Shown: in pieces, positions 22,550 to 32,500 of the stretch | Layout of the letters: each line of letters opens with the position of its first letter | Numbering within the stretch: the first letter of the stretch is position 1 | Assembly (NCBI GenBank): GCA_963514095.1 | Contig: OY741268.1 | Location: 8,881,324 to 8,945,323, forward strand | Direction: 5' to 3' | DNA length: 64,000 nt | Origin: Eutrigla gurnardus | Lineage: Eukaryota > Chordata > Actinopteri > Perciformes > Triglidae | Made by a program: the position numbers and the translations under genes | The notes under the pieces: generated by a model | What the model was told of the DNA's origin: nothing | Databases searched by the model: none | What the model saw: only the letters and a program-made list of their open reading frames with translations

Positions 22550-23860
22550 TCTGTACTATATTCAAACCAAGATTTTATGACAAGGGGCGGTTGTGCTCAT
22601 TCTCATTCTATGATTACTGTCGAGGAGAAATGCAAATGCTCTTGTTCCGCAATGTTTTATTTTCAATCAGCATGAGAACCATCAGGCAGTCAATATTCCA
22701 TCCATCCATCCATTGTCTACCGCTTATCCTGTATTCAGGGTCACGGGGGGGCTGGAGCCGATCCCAGCTGTCATTGGGCGAAGGCAGGGTACACCCTGGA
22801 CAGGACGCCAGTCTATCACAGGGCTGACATGTAGAGACAAACAACCATTCACGCTCACATTCACACCTACGGGCAATTTAGAGTCACCAATTAACCTGTC
22901 CCCATCCTGCATGTCTTTTGGACTGTGGGAGGAAGCCGGAGAACCCGGAGAGAACCCACGCTTACACGGGGAGAACATGCAAACTCCACACAGAAGGAGC
23001 CCGGGCCGACCCGGGAATCGAACCCGGGACCCTCTTGCTGTGAGGCGAGAGTGCTACCCACTACACCACCGTGCAGCCCGCAGTCAATATTAATAATTCA
23101 TTATCATCACCTTAAAATATTGGCTTATGTCATATTTTCAAGTTTTTCCAAACATTAACCAATATCTATATTTGGTTCAGTTTTTTCTGTGTTTTTTTTA
23201 ACTTGAAAATATGACTTAGGCAAATATTTTAAGAGGGTGACGATATACAAGCTGTAAATGAGGATTGTGCAGCACACACTCTGACCTGTTTTTAAAATGC
23301 AGGATAATACTTTATCCTGCAGTGCATGTGGAAGGACACATATTGAAACCCAAACCGTATTAAAGTTTTTGTCTTTTCTTATTTACTTTCAGTACCATCG
23401 TGGTCGATGTGGCAACACTTGGCGCCGTGAACGGCAGTGGGTCTTCGGGATGCTGGAAGTTGACGTGAATTCCAGAAGACCCATACTGAGACTTGTCAGG
23501 GATCGCACAAGACAAACCCTTATAGGCCAAATTAGGCACCATATAAGACCCAGAACATCCATTCTCACTGATGAATGGCGTGCCTACAAGAGGCAACTTC
23601 CTCAGTATGGATATGGTCAGTATTCTGTCTGCCATAAAAAAAACTTTGTTGACCGAGAGACTGGTGCTCATACTCAGCATATTGAGTGTGCATGGCAGAA
23701 CTACAAGCTGGAAGTATGGCGCCATAGAGGTAATCGTACTCCTGAGTCACTGAAGCTTCATCTGAAAATGATGAAGCTGTGGCACCACTGGTTAGGTGTA
23801 CGCCATTACAATGGTGTCTTGGGCAGACTTTTTCATGATTTAAAAAAACAAGTCAAGTAA
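16507..23860 (+). CDS. Merlin transposase (ISXO2/IS1595-type DDE), spliced, 5' end not found
   Basis: Four exons share one continuous frame with GT-AG borders: 16507-16608, 17068-17167, 17400-17504 and 23393-23860 (TAA). Exon one encodes CKHHKSSPRSVRSGSIF and SHIPLTKWLEF, the region after the zinc ribbon. Exon two encodes KQLAMITEGIASSSRTLTKM. Exon three encodes GGRLRFVVIDESKFAHKRK with the first catalytic Asp. Exon four encodes YHRGRCGNTWRRERQWVFG, SILTDEWRAY with the second Asp, and HTQHIECAWQNYK with the Glu, ending WHHWLGVRHYNGVLG. This is the ISXO2-like DDE domain used by Merlin. The last intron is 5.9 kb because it holds a hAT, an L1 and a SINE. The exon with the N-terminal Cys pair was not located. 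No stops occur in the four exons. Confidence 0.85.
16715..16850. repeat. Complete short hairpin repeat in the transposase intron
   Basis: TGTACTGGAGCACATCATAT ... GTGTTCCT at the left pairs with AGGAACAC ... CATTGCACTCCAGTACACCA at the right, around a loop of about 45 bases. The separate arms of another copy are at 7385 and 9953. Confidence 0.55.
17801..21764 (-). mobile_element. L1-clade LINE, slightly 5'-truncated, with 12-bp target duplication
   Basis: It is inserted on the minus strand inside the hAT coding remnant. The poly-A end appears as a T run at 17801-17814. The 12-bp duplication ACTGCGTATTCT is at 17789-17800 and 21765-21776. Removing the insert rejoins the hAT frame. An ATTAA-type short repeat lies in the 3' UTR near 17937-17965. 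ORF1 and the first residues of ORF2 are missing. An exact duplication and an open ORF2 point to a recent insertion. Confidence 0.92.
18035..21745 (-). CDS. L1 ORF2 protein: endonuclease and reverse transcriptase, N-terminus lost
   Basis: About 1,236 codons are open with no stop, close to a full fish L1 ORF2. The frame stays open a few codons upstream to the insertion junction, so no native ATG is present. Endonuclease motifs are QETHL (about residue 16), IIGGDWNCVLDG, SRIDFFLVP and HISDHAPVFLG. RT motifs are YRPISIQNTDCKILAKLLA, VVSLDAEKAFDHIEW, GTKQGCPLSPLLFALAMEPL and the catalytic SLYADDVLLFL. A Cys/His cluster (CVKCKNNCGTYGHLMWSCPK) lies near the C-terminus. It would nick and copy at the target. 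It is antisense to the surrounding transposase gene. Confidence 0.92.
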   Translation of the reverse strand: MSYLKKEKVAIGLLQETHLTKPEHLKLKRNWVGQVFSASYNSKSRGVAILINKDLPLKVEHCESDPDGCFVFLYGFLYGELMSILNVYAAPNIHWNLFTKLTSLLVQYSAPNVIIGGDWNCVLDGKLDKHPSNLSAIPTRRQKAIHQMLDEVGLIDAWRLLNPDCKDYTFYSNPHKSYSRIDFFLVPQSSIEQIEKCIIGSIHISDHAPVFLGMYISYNLNRHSWKCNRSILSDPDFCSMAQKELKMFIQENDNEYTNPSNLWETTKAYLRGIIISYCSAKKKKKLKEQKRLELELQKAESEHKRNGCNANWHKVIRTRTALNTLLSQKVEKSLFRQKHKIYEYANRSGRYLAKLISNKSSNKSIDKIKDKHGKLHYTNVEIANVFNAFFSSLYTSKTVSMDDKMNDFFQRIKLPKVSDEDRIKCDMDLSCMEVEEVIGTLASGKACGPDGLPPEIYKMFKATLSPLITRMFKHSLSIKKLPQSLQLASINMLLKENKDPEYPESYRPISIQNTDCKILAKLLATRINHIIPKMVGHDQTGFVQNRQSYSNIRRLLGILQYVKIQKLNALVVSLDAEKAFDHIEWDYLFKTLKEFAFGDGFIEWVKLLYSAPKASVSIMGVMSSPFSISKGTKQGCPLSPLLFALAMEPLAEMIRSSSSVAGIQTKKQTHKISLYADDVLLFLNNPIPSVSAVVQIINEFGVFSGYKVNYGKSLALPLGNLTCSDLSGYIPFQLSPNGFRYLGINICCNFNDMIKMNLDPVVNEIRKNLQRWSPLLISLLGRVAIIKMNVLPRLLYPLQMLPNYIPVKFFKSLHTLISKFVWKGKRPRLKLEKLQLPRDKGGLALPNIMYYHWASQIRYITEWLNNDANSTFLDLENIGCEPVLSDMPFINNAISVQGIQDNFIVRNTLKTWNQVRRHFGIKNQFSVLAPIVCNPDFELSSLDVGFKTLNDAGIFQIQDLFSNGILKSFSQLRTEFHLPQTQFFRYLQLRSYIHSIPTYKSGLNVNPLEKILLKASSLKKKVLSYIYSKMFVNIPTINSKTSWEDDFGSHMDEGMWKKILLNAKKITCSNKSYETQYKIIHRLHVTPAIRCKYDPTCSSLCVKCKNNCGTYGHLMWSCPKIKSFWLSVQSEIKKTFRFEIPLNPCNFVLGLDSNCDRRYRYILRVVLYAARLTILQKWLDEDPPDITMWYEKCMCILPLERLSHVLRGTLEVFVREWSPLEIYLKEEWSRVICIGV
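22495..22547. repeat. TA dinucleotide microsatellite
   Basis: An uninterrupted TA run of about 24 units directly follows the right target duplication of the hAT element. It produces several artefact ORFs. Confidence 0.95.
22698..23079 (-). mobile_element. Full-length tRNA-derived SINE with ATGG-type tail
   Basis: On the minus strand the head starts at 23079 with GGGCTGCACGGTGGTGTAG. It has an A-box-like GTGTAGTGGGTAGCAC and a B box GGTTCGATTCC, as in a Pol III tRNA-type promoter. The body contains the TTTGCATGTTCTCCCCGTG region, and the tail is GGATGGATGG. The 12-bp duplication GCAGTCAATATT flanks it at 22686-22697 and 23080-23091. Truncated relatives are at 38671, 54351, 62965 and 63559. 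Confidence 0.9.
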
Positions 23861-23974
23861 ACATCAAATATCGGACTCAAACTTTGCCTCATGGCACTTA
23901 ATCATGTTCTCTCCTGACTAGATCCTTGCTTGTGTTGTATTAATTCTCACATATATGCTGCTTTAGATAAACAT

Positions 23975-24749
23975 CATCTGCTCTGGAACCCTCTGTTTGA
24001 GAAGTAATACAAATGATGCAAATGCAAATGTTTTCTGTTATGTGTTGAAATACATGAAGGAAAAATCTCTTGACTTGGCTGTTGCTTTTGTTAAGGTATT
24101 TAAATCATTTGACAGTGTAATTACACTTAATGACATCTTAATGAAAGGTTCAAATTGTTCCACTTTACTTGAATTCATAGAAAACAGTCATGACACTGTT
24201 ATAACCTGATTTAACTATGTAATTACACTTAATGATATCTTAATGAAAGGTTCAAATTGTTCCACTTTACTTGAATTCATAGAAAACAGTCATGACACTG
24301 TTATGAACCGATTTAACTATGTAATTACACTTAATGACAGGTTCAAATTATATATGACAGTTATAAACTCATTTGGCAGTGTACTTAATGACATCATAAT
24401 GAAAGGCACAATGTTTAGGACACAATCATAATGGTCTTGTGACAGCTAATGTCAAAATGAATCGCATATGACAGTTTAATGTCATGTTATCATATAAAGC
24501 TAAATCGTTCTTTAAAGTTTGACAGTGAGGTCTACTATGTCATGTTTATGACAGGGTATGTTGTCTTGGCTTATGTCAAGTTGTCATAACAAAGACATCT
24601 CAAACAATGTCAACTTTGCATCAAAGGTGACATCATTTACCAAATGACACTTGTCATAAGCATTCATTAATGTTCATGACAGGTGTCATGTCATGATTAT
24701 GACAGTGTTATGACAGTCTTATTCACCCCCATTCAAATAAAGTGTTACC
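23975..24749 (-). repeat. Right terminal inverted repeat of the Merlin element
   Basis: This is the reverse complement of the left arm 4572-5375, ending GTGTTACC at 24749. Two copies of the subrepeat (AATGAAAGGTTCAAATTGTT at about 24139 and 24242) are visible, matching the left arm. The outer about 100 bases are identical between arms. Confidence 0.9.
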
Positions 24750-24757
24750 TATTATAT

Positions 24758-26634
24758 TATATATATTTCTCTGTGTGCAGCAGAGCTACAGGCTATAGCT
24801 CCCACAGATCTCTCTGAACGTTTCATTTATTTCTGAACTCCTATACTGTGTCTGTCTACACTCTTTCAGTAAGAAGAGTGAAATTGGCCTCAAAAGGCAG
24901 TTTGCATGTTGTGGGTTTGAGTATATAGAATATTTATGTTATATTCTTCTGGTGTGAAGCTGTTAACAAAGTTAGCTTCATAAATCAAGGTAAACTTTAT
25001 AGTGTTGAAGTCATCTTTGTAGCGAATTGCATTGGTAGCATGGTAGCCAATCAATCACAAGGTAGCCACGCCCTAAAGCATACCCTGCTTTATAGTGTAT
25101 TTGACTCTAAATGGACCATCATTTCATAAATGAACATCATTCTGGATTGAAGATGACTTGAAATTAGCGAGTGAAATCATAAACAAACTTTAGCATCAGA
25201 ACCGGGGGGTTGCCGCCTGGTCTGGCCACCTGCTCCAAACCAATCGGGGGCATCATTTCACCTCTATAGTGGCTCCATTCAATCTAAATTTACATTTACT
25301 TAAAACATTAAAACAAATTAAAAGCAGGGAGAGAACAAGCAAACTTCTACCAATTTGAGGAGTGAAACTCTGAGGTTCGATCAAAATAACAGCCCTTACA
25401 ATCTTACACTCTTGACATGTGGTGTCAGCCTATCGTTAATGTTAGCATCCGTGTGTTTGCAGTGACACTAACCGGTGCTGTATGTGTGGCGTGGTTTAAC
25501 AAGCTTAAGTTAAACTGGATTTATAAGAGTCGTGAGCCTAGGACTCGTAAAAGGAGGGAGGAACACACAGGTTCTTAATTAAAATCAGGTTCGAGCAGAG
25601 TTAAAAATCATGAGTCCAGTAACGGTGTACACAAGATTTATTATAATGAGGTGGTTAAAAGATTTAAAATCTAGCCCCAAAGTCTCTCCCGAGGATCTCT
25701 CAGCGTCTCTGGATAGCCCACTCTCGGGCCCGGCCGTAATAGCAGACCCGACCTCCTCCGTGGTAGACAAGCCCTCGGTCACAGCACATACACAGGGAGA
25801 AAACAAGTAACTCGGATAAATAGTCAGACTAGGGTCAATCACGGTCCAAATAGGATCCTTAGGGTTTAAAATCCTGATTAAGATCAAATCTTGTTAACAT
25901 GGGAGAAAAGGGTACTTAGCTGCAAGAGGGGTGCATCGCGATCACACCCCTCTACAAGCTTACGGTGCTTCCCCTCAACTCTGGCCGGTGGTGGAATCGC
26001 CCTCTTCTCGTCCACAGCCTCACTCTGCTCCGACGGGTCCCGCGGTCCGGCACTCGATCAGCCCGCTGTGAGAAGACACACCAGCTCGCCTACTCCTCGC
26101 TTTCCCTCTTCCAGCTGGCCCCGCAGTCAGCCTCCTCTGTTTCCCGCTCGGCGCTCCAGACGTCACTCACTCTTCCTGGCTGTAATCGTCACGCCGAACA
26201 GACATGGACTGCTGCGCTCCGGGTGCGGGTGCTCTCTTCTAGTGGTGGTGGTCCCCTGGCTATCTGTTCGTTCCCTTCCGTCCGCCGTCCTTTACTGCCG
26301 CCGCTTCACTGTTGCTTTCTGTTTTAGAGGGTTACACCTGTGCTCGCCACATGTAGCTCATTATACTAATTAGTCTGATGTGCGTCTGTGTCTAGTTCAT
26401 GGTCAAAAAAAGAAACACTACATGCACTTAAACATAATTAAATCACAGCAAGTGAACAAAACACAAAGCACACAACACTAAAACTGACCCTGTCACATAT
26501 GGTGTTGTATCTTAGTCTAATAACTTTGAAATGATGATATGAGACTCTGGATTTAAAATAAAACATGTCCTTTAGTGAAGAAAGAAAAGGGTTTGAACTT
26601 GTAATAATTATGCGTGATTGGCTGCTGACAAGAG
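24758..26634. other. 1.9 kb without recognised genes, right half GC-rich
   Basis: No transposase, LINE or host exon was recognised on either strand. 25960-26330 is GC-rich and yields overlapping frames in several phases with biased composition. I treat these as composition artefacts. The stretch may be another decayed element. Confidence 0.4.
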
Positions 26635-27855
26635 TTAAAGGGATAGTTCGGAATTTTGGACATAAAGACCTATTTTCCAAGTCATCCGACGTGTTCGAGG
26701 CATCTGGAGACTTTTTCAAGAAATTTCATTCAGTTCTTCTAGTTGCCGAGTTCGCTTGTGCTATGGTTAGCGCAAGTCAATCGTTCTAGCTAGCATGGCA
26801 TTAAAAACACTCATACCGATTCCACAGTGCACCCGAGGCAAATCAATTAAAACACTGGACTGTCGATGTACATATCTGTGTTGATAGAATAATATTTGAA
26901 ACAAAACTAACCTCGCATCACATGAATCATCCATTTTTTGAGGGACTAGTTTCCCAGCAGCAGCGGAATTTTACTTTGCTCCGTCGGACTCAAAACTCTA
27001 AGACGCGCAGCTCGGAATCCAGCCGGTAAATACACACCTTAACACCGCCGATTTGTCGGCCCTTAAGCCCCCAAGGCTGTCTGAAAAGCCCTTTGAGCTC
27101 ACACAAACACCGGCCAGCCCACGGCCGCGCGAACCCACAATTACGCACTGCGAAACCGAACCTCTGCTCCGTCAGGAGAACCATAAACGTTCGGTCCCAG
27201 TTCTCAGCTCCAGCGGGGGCTATCTCGGTCTCCACAGACGCTCGTTCACGTTCTGCCCTTTGAGCATCCCTCTCGCGCAATTCTTCCTCTGTATATTCAG
27301 GCTTGTACAGGTACGGTTGGGTTTGGGTGGAAAAAAACAACTCATCAGAGTCTTCAAAAGTTTCAGTATATTCTCCAGAAGTGGTCATTTCTGTGAGATT
27401 GAAGAAACTAGCACTGCAGGCTAATCTGCGTCTGTAGCAATGACAGCAGGTAAACAAACTATTATAGAACCGGTAACTTATAAGTGCTAGGTGATATCGG
27501 TCCGCCGCTGCCATAGCCTACTAGGAAGTATGACACGCTGCTGCTGCTGCTGCTGAGACATAAATCCTTAAAAATGCAAGGTCGGTTTTATTTCAAACAT
27601 TCTATCAACATAGATATTTACATCGATAGTCTGCCGTTACAATTGATTTGCCTCGGGTGCACTGTGGGGTCGGTATGAGTGTTTTTAATGCCATGCTAAA
27701 ACTAGAACGATTGACTTGCGCTAGCCATAGCATAAGCGAACTCGGCAACTAGAAGAACTGAATGAAATTTCTTGGAAACGTCTCCAGATGTCTCGAACAC
27801 ACGGGCTGACTTGGAAAATAGGTCTTATGTCCAAAATTTTGAACTATCCCTTTAA
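26635..27855. mobile_element. TTAA-flanked MITE with AGGGATAGTTCGG ends
   Basis: TTAA at 26635-26638 and 27852-27855 flank inverted ends AGGGATAGTTCGGAATTTTG and CAAAATTTTGAACTATCCCT. The arms are about 200-300 bp: TTCATTCAGTTCTTCTAGTT and TTGCCTCGGGTGCACTGTGG recur inverted. TTAA-flanked elements with this terminus are common in fish, and a Kolobok origin is likely but not proven. The centre carries an ORF and a module shared with 44490-44850. Confidence 0.8.
26990..27514 (-). CDS. Possible captured ORF in the TTAA MITE, uncertain
   Basis: A 174-codon minus-strand frame contains the acidic segment TQPYLYKPEYTEEELRERD. This resembles the N-terminal part of transposon-linked P2X7-like proteins of fish. 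The Cys-rich domain expected after it is absent. The second half instead reads FGFAVRNCGFARPWAG, from a GC-rich module that also occurs inside a hAT MITE at 44490-44850. It is probably a fragment rather than a working gene. Confidence 0.3.
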   Translation of the reverse strand: MAAADRYHLALISYRFYNSLFTCCHCYRRRLACSASFFNLTEMTTSGEYTETFEDSDELFFSTQTQPYLYKPEYTEEELRERDAQRAERERASVETEIAPAGAENWDRTFMVLLTEQRFGFAVRNCGFARPWAGRCLCELKGLFRQPWGLKGRQIGGVKVCIYRLDSELRVLEF

Positions 27856-29575
27856 CCTGCACTATCAGCACAAAAATGTTGCTCTCTCCTTCCGCTCCTA
27901 TTATGGGAAATGTAGTCCTTTTTAATACAACATAAGGCAGTTGGCCACTAACTTAAAGGAGAAATCCGGTCATTTTTGACCCCATGTCCGTTGTCCTCAG
28001 GGTCATCCCGACTTATTAGAAGCAAAAAACCCGACAAAAATTGACGTTGCCTAGCCCGAGATCTGTACCTGCCTGGCAGCCTTCCAGACTCGCTACAATG
28101 CTAACCCATTGGGGCACCGTTGTATCTGCTTTCCTGGGCCTCAGAAAACAATTCCAAGACCTATGCAACACAGGTTGGGTCCGTACGAGACACCACGGCG
28201 CTCGTTTAGCACAAATAGTGTGGCAAAACGACATAAATATGTGTGTTTTAGCATGAAGTTACTCACCTCAAATCACCCCGTAGAGTAGACATTAGCAGTA
28301 GACAGCCGAGCGCCTGTCGTCCCTCCCAGTCACCGCAGAAACGAAAACGTTTTTCACGTAGTTTTGATTTTGTATCCATAAAGAAACGACTGAGCAGTGC
28401 AGTCGTCCTGTCCTTAATAAATCCATGAAGCTGTTACGTACGTATGACTGTTACAACATAGCAACATAGCTTCAGCTAGTAACGTGCCGGGCGCTCGTCC
28501 GTCCCACTCACCGCAGAAACGAAGACGTTTTTCACGTAGTTTTGATTTTGTATCCATAAAGAAACGACCGAGCAGTGCAGTTGTCCTGTCCGTAATAAAT
28601 CCATGAAGCTGTTACGTCCATATGTATGACTGTTACAACATAGCTTCAGCTAGTAACGTTCCGGGCGCTCGTCTGTCCCAGTCACCGCAGAAACATAGCA
28701 ACGATAGCTTACAGCTAAACAGTAGCCGGGAGCCAAAACAATGGAAGTCTTGCGCAAGTTCCCGTCTCCCGACGTCCTCACTCTGGAGCTGTTTTCAAGC
28801 CACTAGTGACAAACTTCTTTCCATCGAGTAGTGCCGTCATGTCCATATGACAGTGTAACTGGCGCTAGCCTACATAGTAATATTGCTTAGCCTTTGTGAC
28901 AGTTGAAGCTGCTACAGCGACAACAAATCTTGCGCAGTCTCAGTAGGCTAGTTGTGTTGACGGCATGAGTGGGAGTCGCGTGTCGCATGTAGCGCGTGCA
29001 GACTGCAGTCTCTCATCAACAGAGTGAGAACAAAGTGACCCTCGCGCGACTGTTCAAGATGTTTCACTGTACTGGCTTGAAAACAGCTCCAGAGTGAGGA
29101 CGGCAGACGGGAACTTGCGCGAGACTTGCATTGCTTTGGCTCCCGGCTACTGTTTAGCTGTAAGCTATCGTTGCTAGGTTATATGGACATAGCAACATAC
29201 GGACATAACGGCTTCATGGATTTATTACGGACAGGACGACTGCACTGCTCGGTCGTTTCTTTATGGATACAAAATCAAAACTACGAGGAAAACGTCTTCG
29301 TTTCTGCGGTGAGTGGGACGGACGAGCGCCCGGCACGTTACTAGCTGAAGCTATGTTGCTATGTTGTAACAGTCATACGGACGTAACAGCTTCATGGATT
29401 TATTACGGACAGGACGACTGCACTGCTCAGTCGTTTCTTTATGGATACAAAATCAAAACTACGTGAAAAACGTTTTCGTTTCTGCGGTGACTGGGAGGGA
29501 CGACAGGCGCTCGGCTGTCTACTGCTAATGTCTACTCTACGGGGTGATTTGAGGTGAGTAACTTCATGCTAAAAC

Positions 29576-32500
29576 CAGGGCCGGCCCTAGGACTTTGGAG
29601 GCCCTAAGCAAGATTTTGTTTGTGGCCCCAAAACAAGCACAGGGCAACCACCAAATCACACGCACTGCTCGTAATTGAATTAAAACAGACATGCACATGA
29701 TTAACAACAAATATCTTACTTTATTTTAATACAATGTATCCTCAAAACAATATCAAATTCTGAGAGGCTAAGACAATTACCAATTGAAAAGTGTTCAAAA
29801 TAATAAAAAATATATGTCAACTGTCTATATTTAAACTGTAAAAGCAACGCACTTGGATTTAACAAGGCCTATAAGTAAAAACAATGGCAAATGAACACCA
29901 AAAAAGTAACAGATTTTGACAAATAGCAATGAACAGTAAAAGTGCAAAATTTTCTAAATAATAAATAATAAAGTCAACAACTTTATACTATAAAAGCAAT
30001 TAACTTGCCTACAACAAGGTCAATAAGTAAAGCCAATGACAAATGAAACCAATTAAAGCTAAAATATTCTGACAAATAAATAGAAAATAAAACTATAGTA
30101 TAACAGTGCAAAGTATTCAAAATAAATAGTGAAATAGTGAAAAGTTGTAACTTTTGTACAAAAGAGCAGCTATAGACTACTGTAAAACCTATAGCTTTAT
30201 CCTTTCACCACCATCCAACATCAGCAAGAAAGTGCTCAAAATCTTTGCCTCCTTGCTTTTCTTGAAGCAAAATCATCAATGACATTCTCGTAGGACACCT
30301 GTTTGCCAACCTCATGATTTATACTAATGATGGCAAGTCCTGTGAGGCGGTCTTCTGCCATAGATGATCGCAGGTAGGTCTTTATCAGCTTAAGCTTTGA
30401 AAAGCTTCTTTCAGCTGATGCCACTGTCACTGGTAGGGTACAGGCAATCCTCAGGGATATCCAAAGATTTGGATACAACTCTGTCAGTTCTTTCTTTTGG
30501 ACAAAGTCCAGCAGTTCAAATGCAGACATCCTGTTTGTGGGTAGCTGAGGAAGGTTCCTGATTTCCATGGCCAGCTCTCTGCCATCAATGTCAGCGTCCT
30601 CTCCAATCCTCAATGTATTCTCAAGCTCCTCACATTGTTTCTTCAGTGCTTCCTCATCCAAGGCTGAGAAGTTCTGCAGCACCCCAAACTTGCTTTCAAC
30701 TCGTCCAAGTGTTTCAAACCGGTCATCCAAAGATGTAATAGCAGAGTCCACTATCACATTAAAAAATGTGGTCTCTAGCCTCTTCAGGGCATCCTTGACT
30801 GGTTCATCTGGTGATTCATAAGCAAAGTGCTTCTTTGTGCTTCGCAGTCTCTTCTCCTTCAGTACAGTATCCACATGCATTTCCTCACATGCATCTTTTG
30901 CAGAAGCTTGTGCAGCAGCGAAGCCATTGTCTCTGTAGCTCAAGAGATTCCTCTTAGTACTCTCTAGGAGGTTGACTGCCACATCCAGCTGCATTGTGGG
31001 AGACTGCAGTAGCTTGCTGGCTGTGTTGATCATGGAGAGGACGTCATGCCACACAACTGTGCAGATTTGGAATCTGTATGACCCAACCTCCTCTGCCAAA
31101 GATTGTGCTTCAATTTTTGTGATGGCATCTGTTGCCTTTTCCCTGACTTCTAGCAATGCATCCCTTATGCCAGATGCTTGGTAGCGCAAAGGAATGATGC
31201 TGTTGACACGACTCTCCCACCTTGTCTCACTCCAGGACTTAACAGTAATGGTCACATGCTGTTTCAAAATGGACCATCTCTGGGTAGCAGCTGAGAACAT
31301 ATTGTAAATCTTCTGAACATTGCCAAAGAAACAGGTTGCATCTACAGAGTTCTTGGCAGCATCAGCCACAACTAGATTCAAAGTATGAGCCCCACAGGGG
31401 ACATACAGGGCACGTGCGTTCTTCTCCAAAAGCCTTGCCTGCACTCCTTTGTTTTTGCCCTTCATGTTTGCACCATTGTCATATGATTGTCCTCTGCAGT
31501 TACTGAAGGGAATGTTCAGTTCTTCCAGCCTGCTCAAAATTAGATCAGACAACCCAAGTCCTGTCGATTCTGGTGCAATCAGAAAGCCCAAAAAGTGCTC
31601 CTTGATCTCAGGTGCTTCTCCCAACTTCACTGTTCTGAGCACAACAGACATCTGCTCCAAGTGGCTGAGATCTGGGGTACAATCCAAAATGATGGCATAA
31701 TATTTGGACTGTTTAATTTCAGCCACCATTGTCTCCATAATGTTGTCACTGATGCATGTAATCACTTCATTCTGAATTGTTTTGCCTAAGTAGGAGGAAT
31801 GTGAATACATTCCTCTTTCAATTTGGTTAACATGTTGCCTCATGACTGGGTCAAACTTGGCTAAAAGTTCCACCTCTTTTAAGAAGTTGCCATTATTCTG
31901 ACTGTGTAACGTGTCAACAGTTCCCCTGAGACCCAGGTTTCTTTCAGCCAATGACTGAATAATGGCAATCAGCCGCCTGAGAACTTCCCTCCAGCGTTTT
32001 CGTGATGCTTCAATGAGTGACATTTCTACCTGGTCAATTGTTTTGCCTTTCGTAAGTCGAAGCTCCAGTTCTTTCCATGTGACCATATGTTGATCAGGTG
32101 TGATCAGGGCTGTTTTCATGGGCTTTCAACAGGGATCCAATGTTCATCCAGTCTGACAGTCCCTCTTTAACCAACTTGTAGCTCTTGCTGGAGAATAGTT
32201 TACAACAGAAACAGTAAACGGCATTGTTTTTCTTGGAGTAGACAAGCCAGCTTCGTTTAATTTTTTCCTGATTTACCAGTGTCCTATATGTGAAGTGGTG
32301 ATGAAAACATCGTCCATCCTGCCTTCTGGGAAAGGTGAATGATGGGTCAACCTGAAATGGCCCTCTGCTTACAATGTCTGTCCTGTCTGCATCTGACAGG
32401 ACAGATGGCCAGTCAAATGGATCTACTGGTTGTGCTGCAGGTGGATCCTGGGAGGTGGCAGAGGGAACATCGGTGGATGTAGAAGGCACATCAGTTATGG

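Larger units (their letters stand above)
4572..24749 (+). mobile_element. 20.2-kb Merlin-superfamily DNA transposon
   Basis: Both ends carry the same inverted terminus, starting GGTAACACTTTATTTGAATG and continuing for about 770-800 bp. The element is bracketed by an exact 8-bp duplication, TATTATAT, at 4564-4571 and 24750-24757. Merlin transposons (relatives of bacterial IS1016/IS1595) make 8-9 bp duplications. The interior encodes an ISXO2-type DDE transposase in exons on the plus strand, which supports the assignment. A second, CCDC106-like gene runs on the minus strand near the left end. Subtracting the nested insertions I can delimit, the native element is roughly 10 kb. The first about 100 terminal bases are identical between ends, which suggests recent mobility. 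Confidence 0.85.

Noticed and set aside
22350..22827. Overlapping ORFs with Tyr-Ile repeats
   Set aside because: They are translations of the TA microsatellite.
23021..23079. tRNA-like sequence with A and B boxes (also at 54351, 38972 and 63559)
   Set aside because: These are heads of SINEs with tails and target duplications, not functional tRNA genes.
4572..24749. Polinton/Maverick interpretation for the 20-kb element
   Set aside because: No polymerase, integrase, ATPase or capsid genes are present. The duplication is 8 bp rather than 6 bp, and the transposase is of the ISXO2 type.
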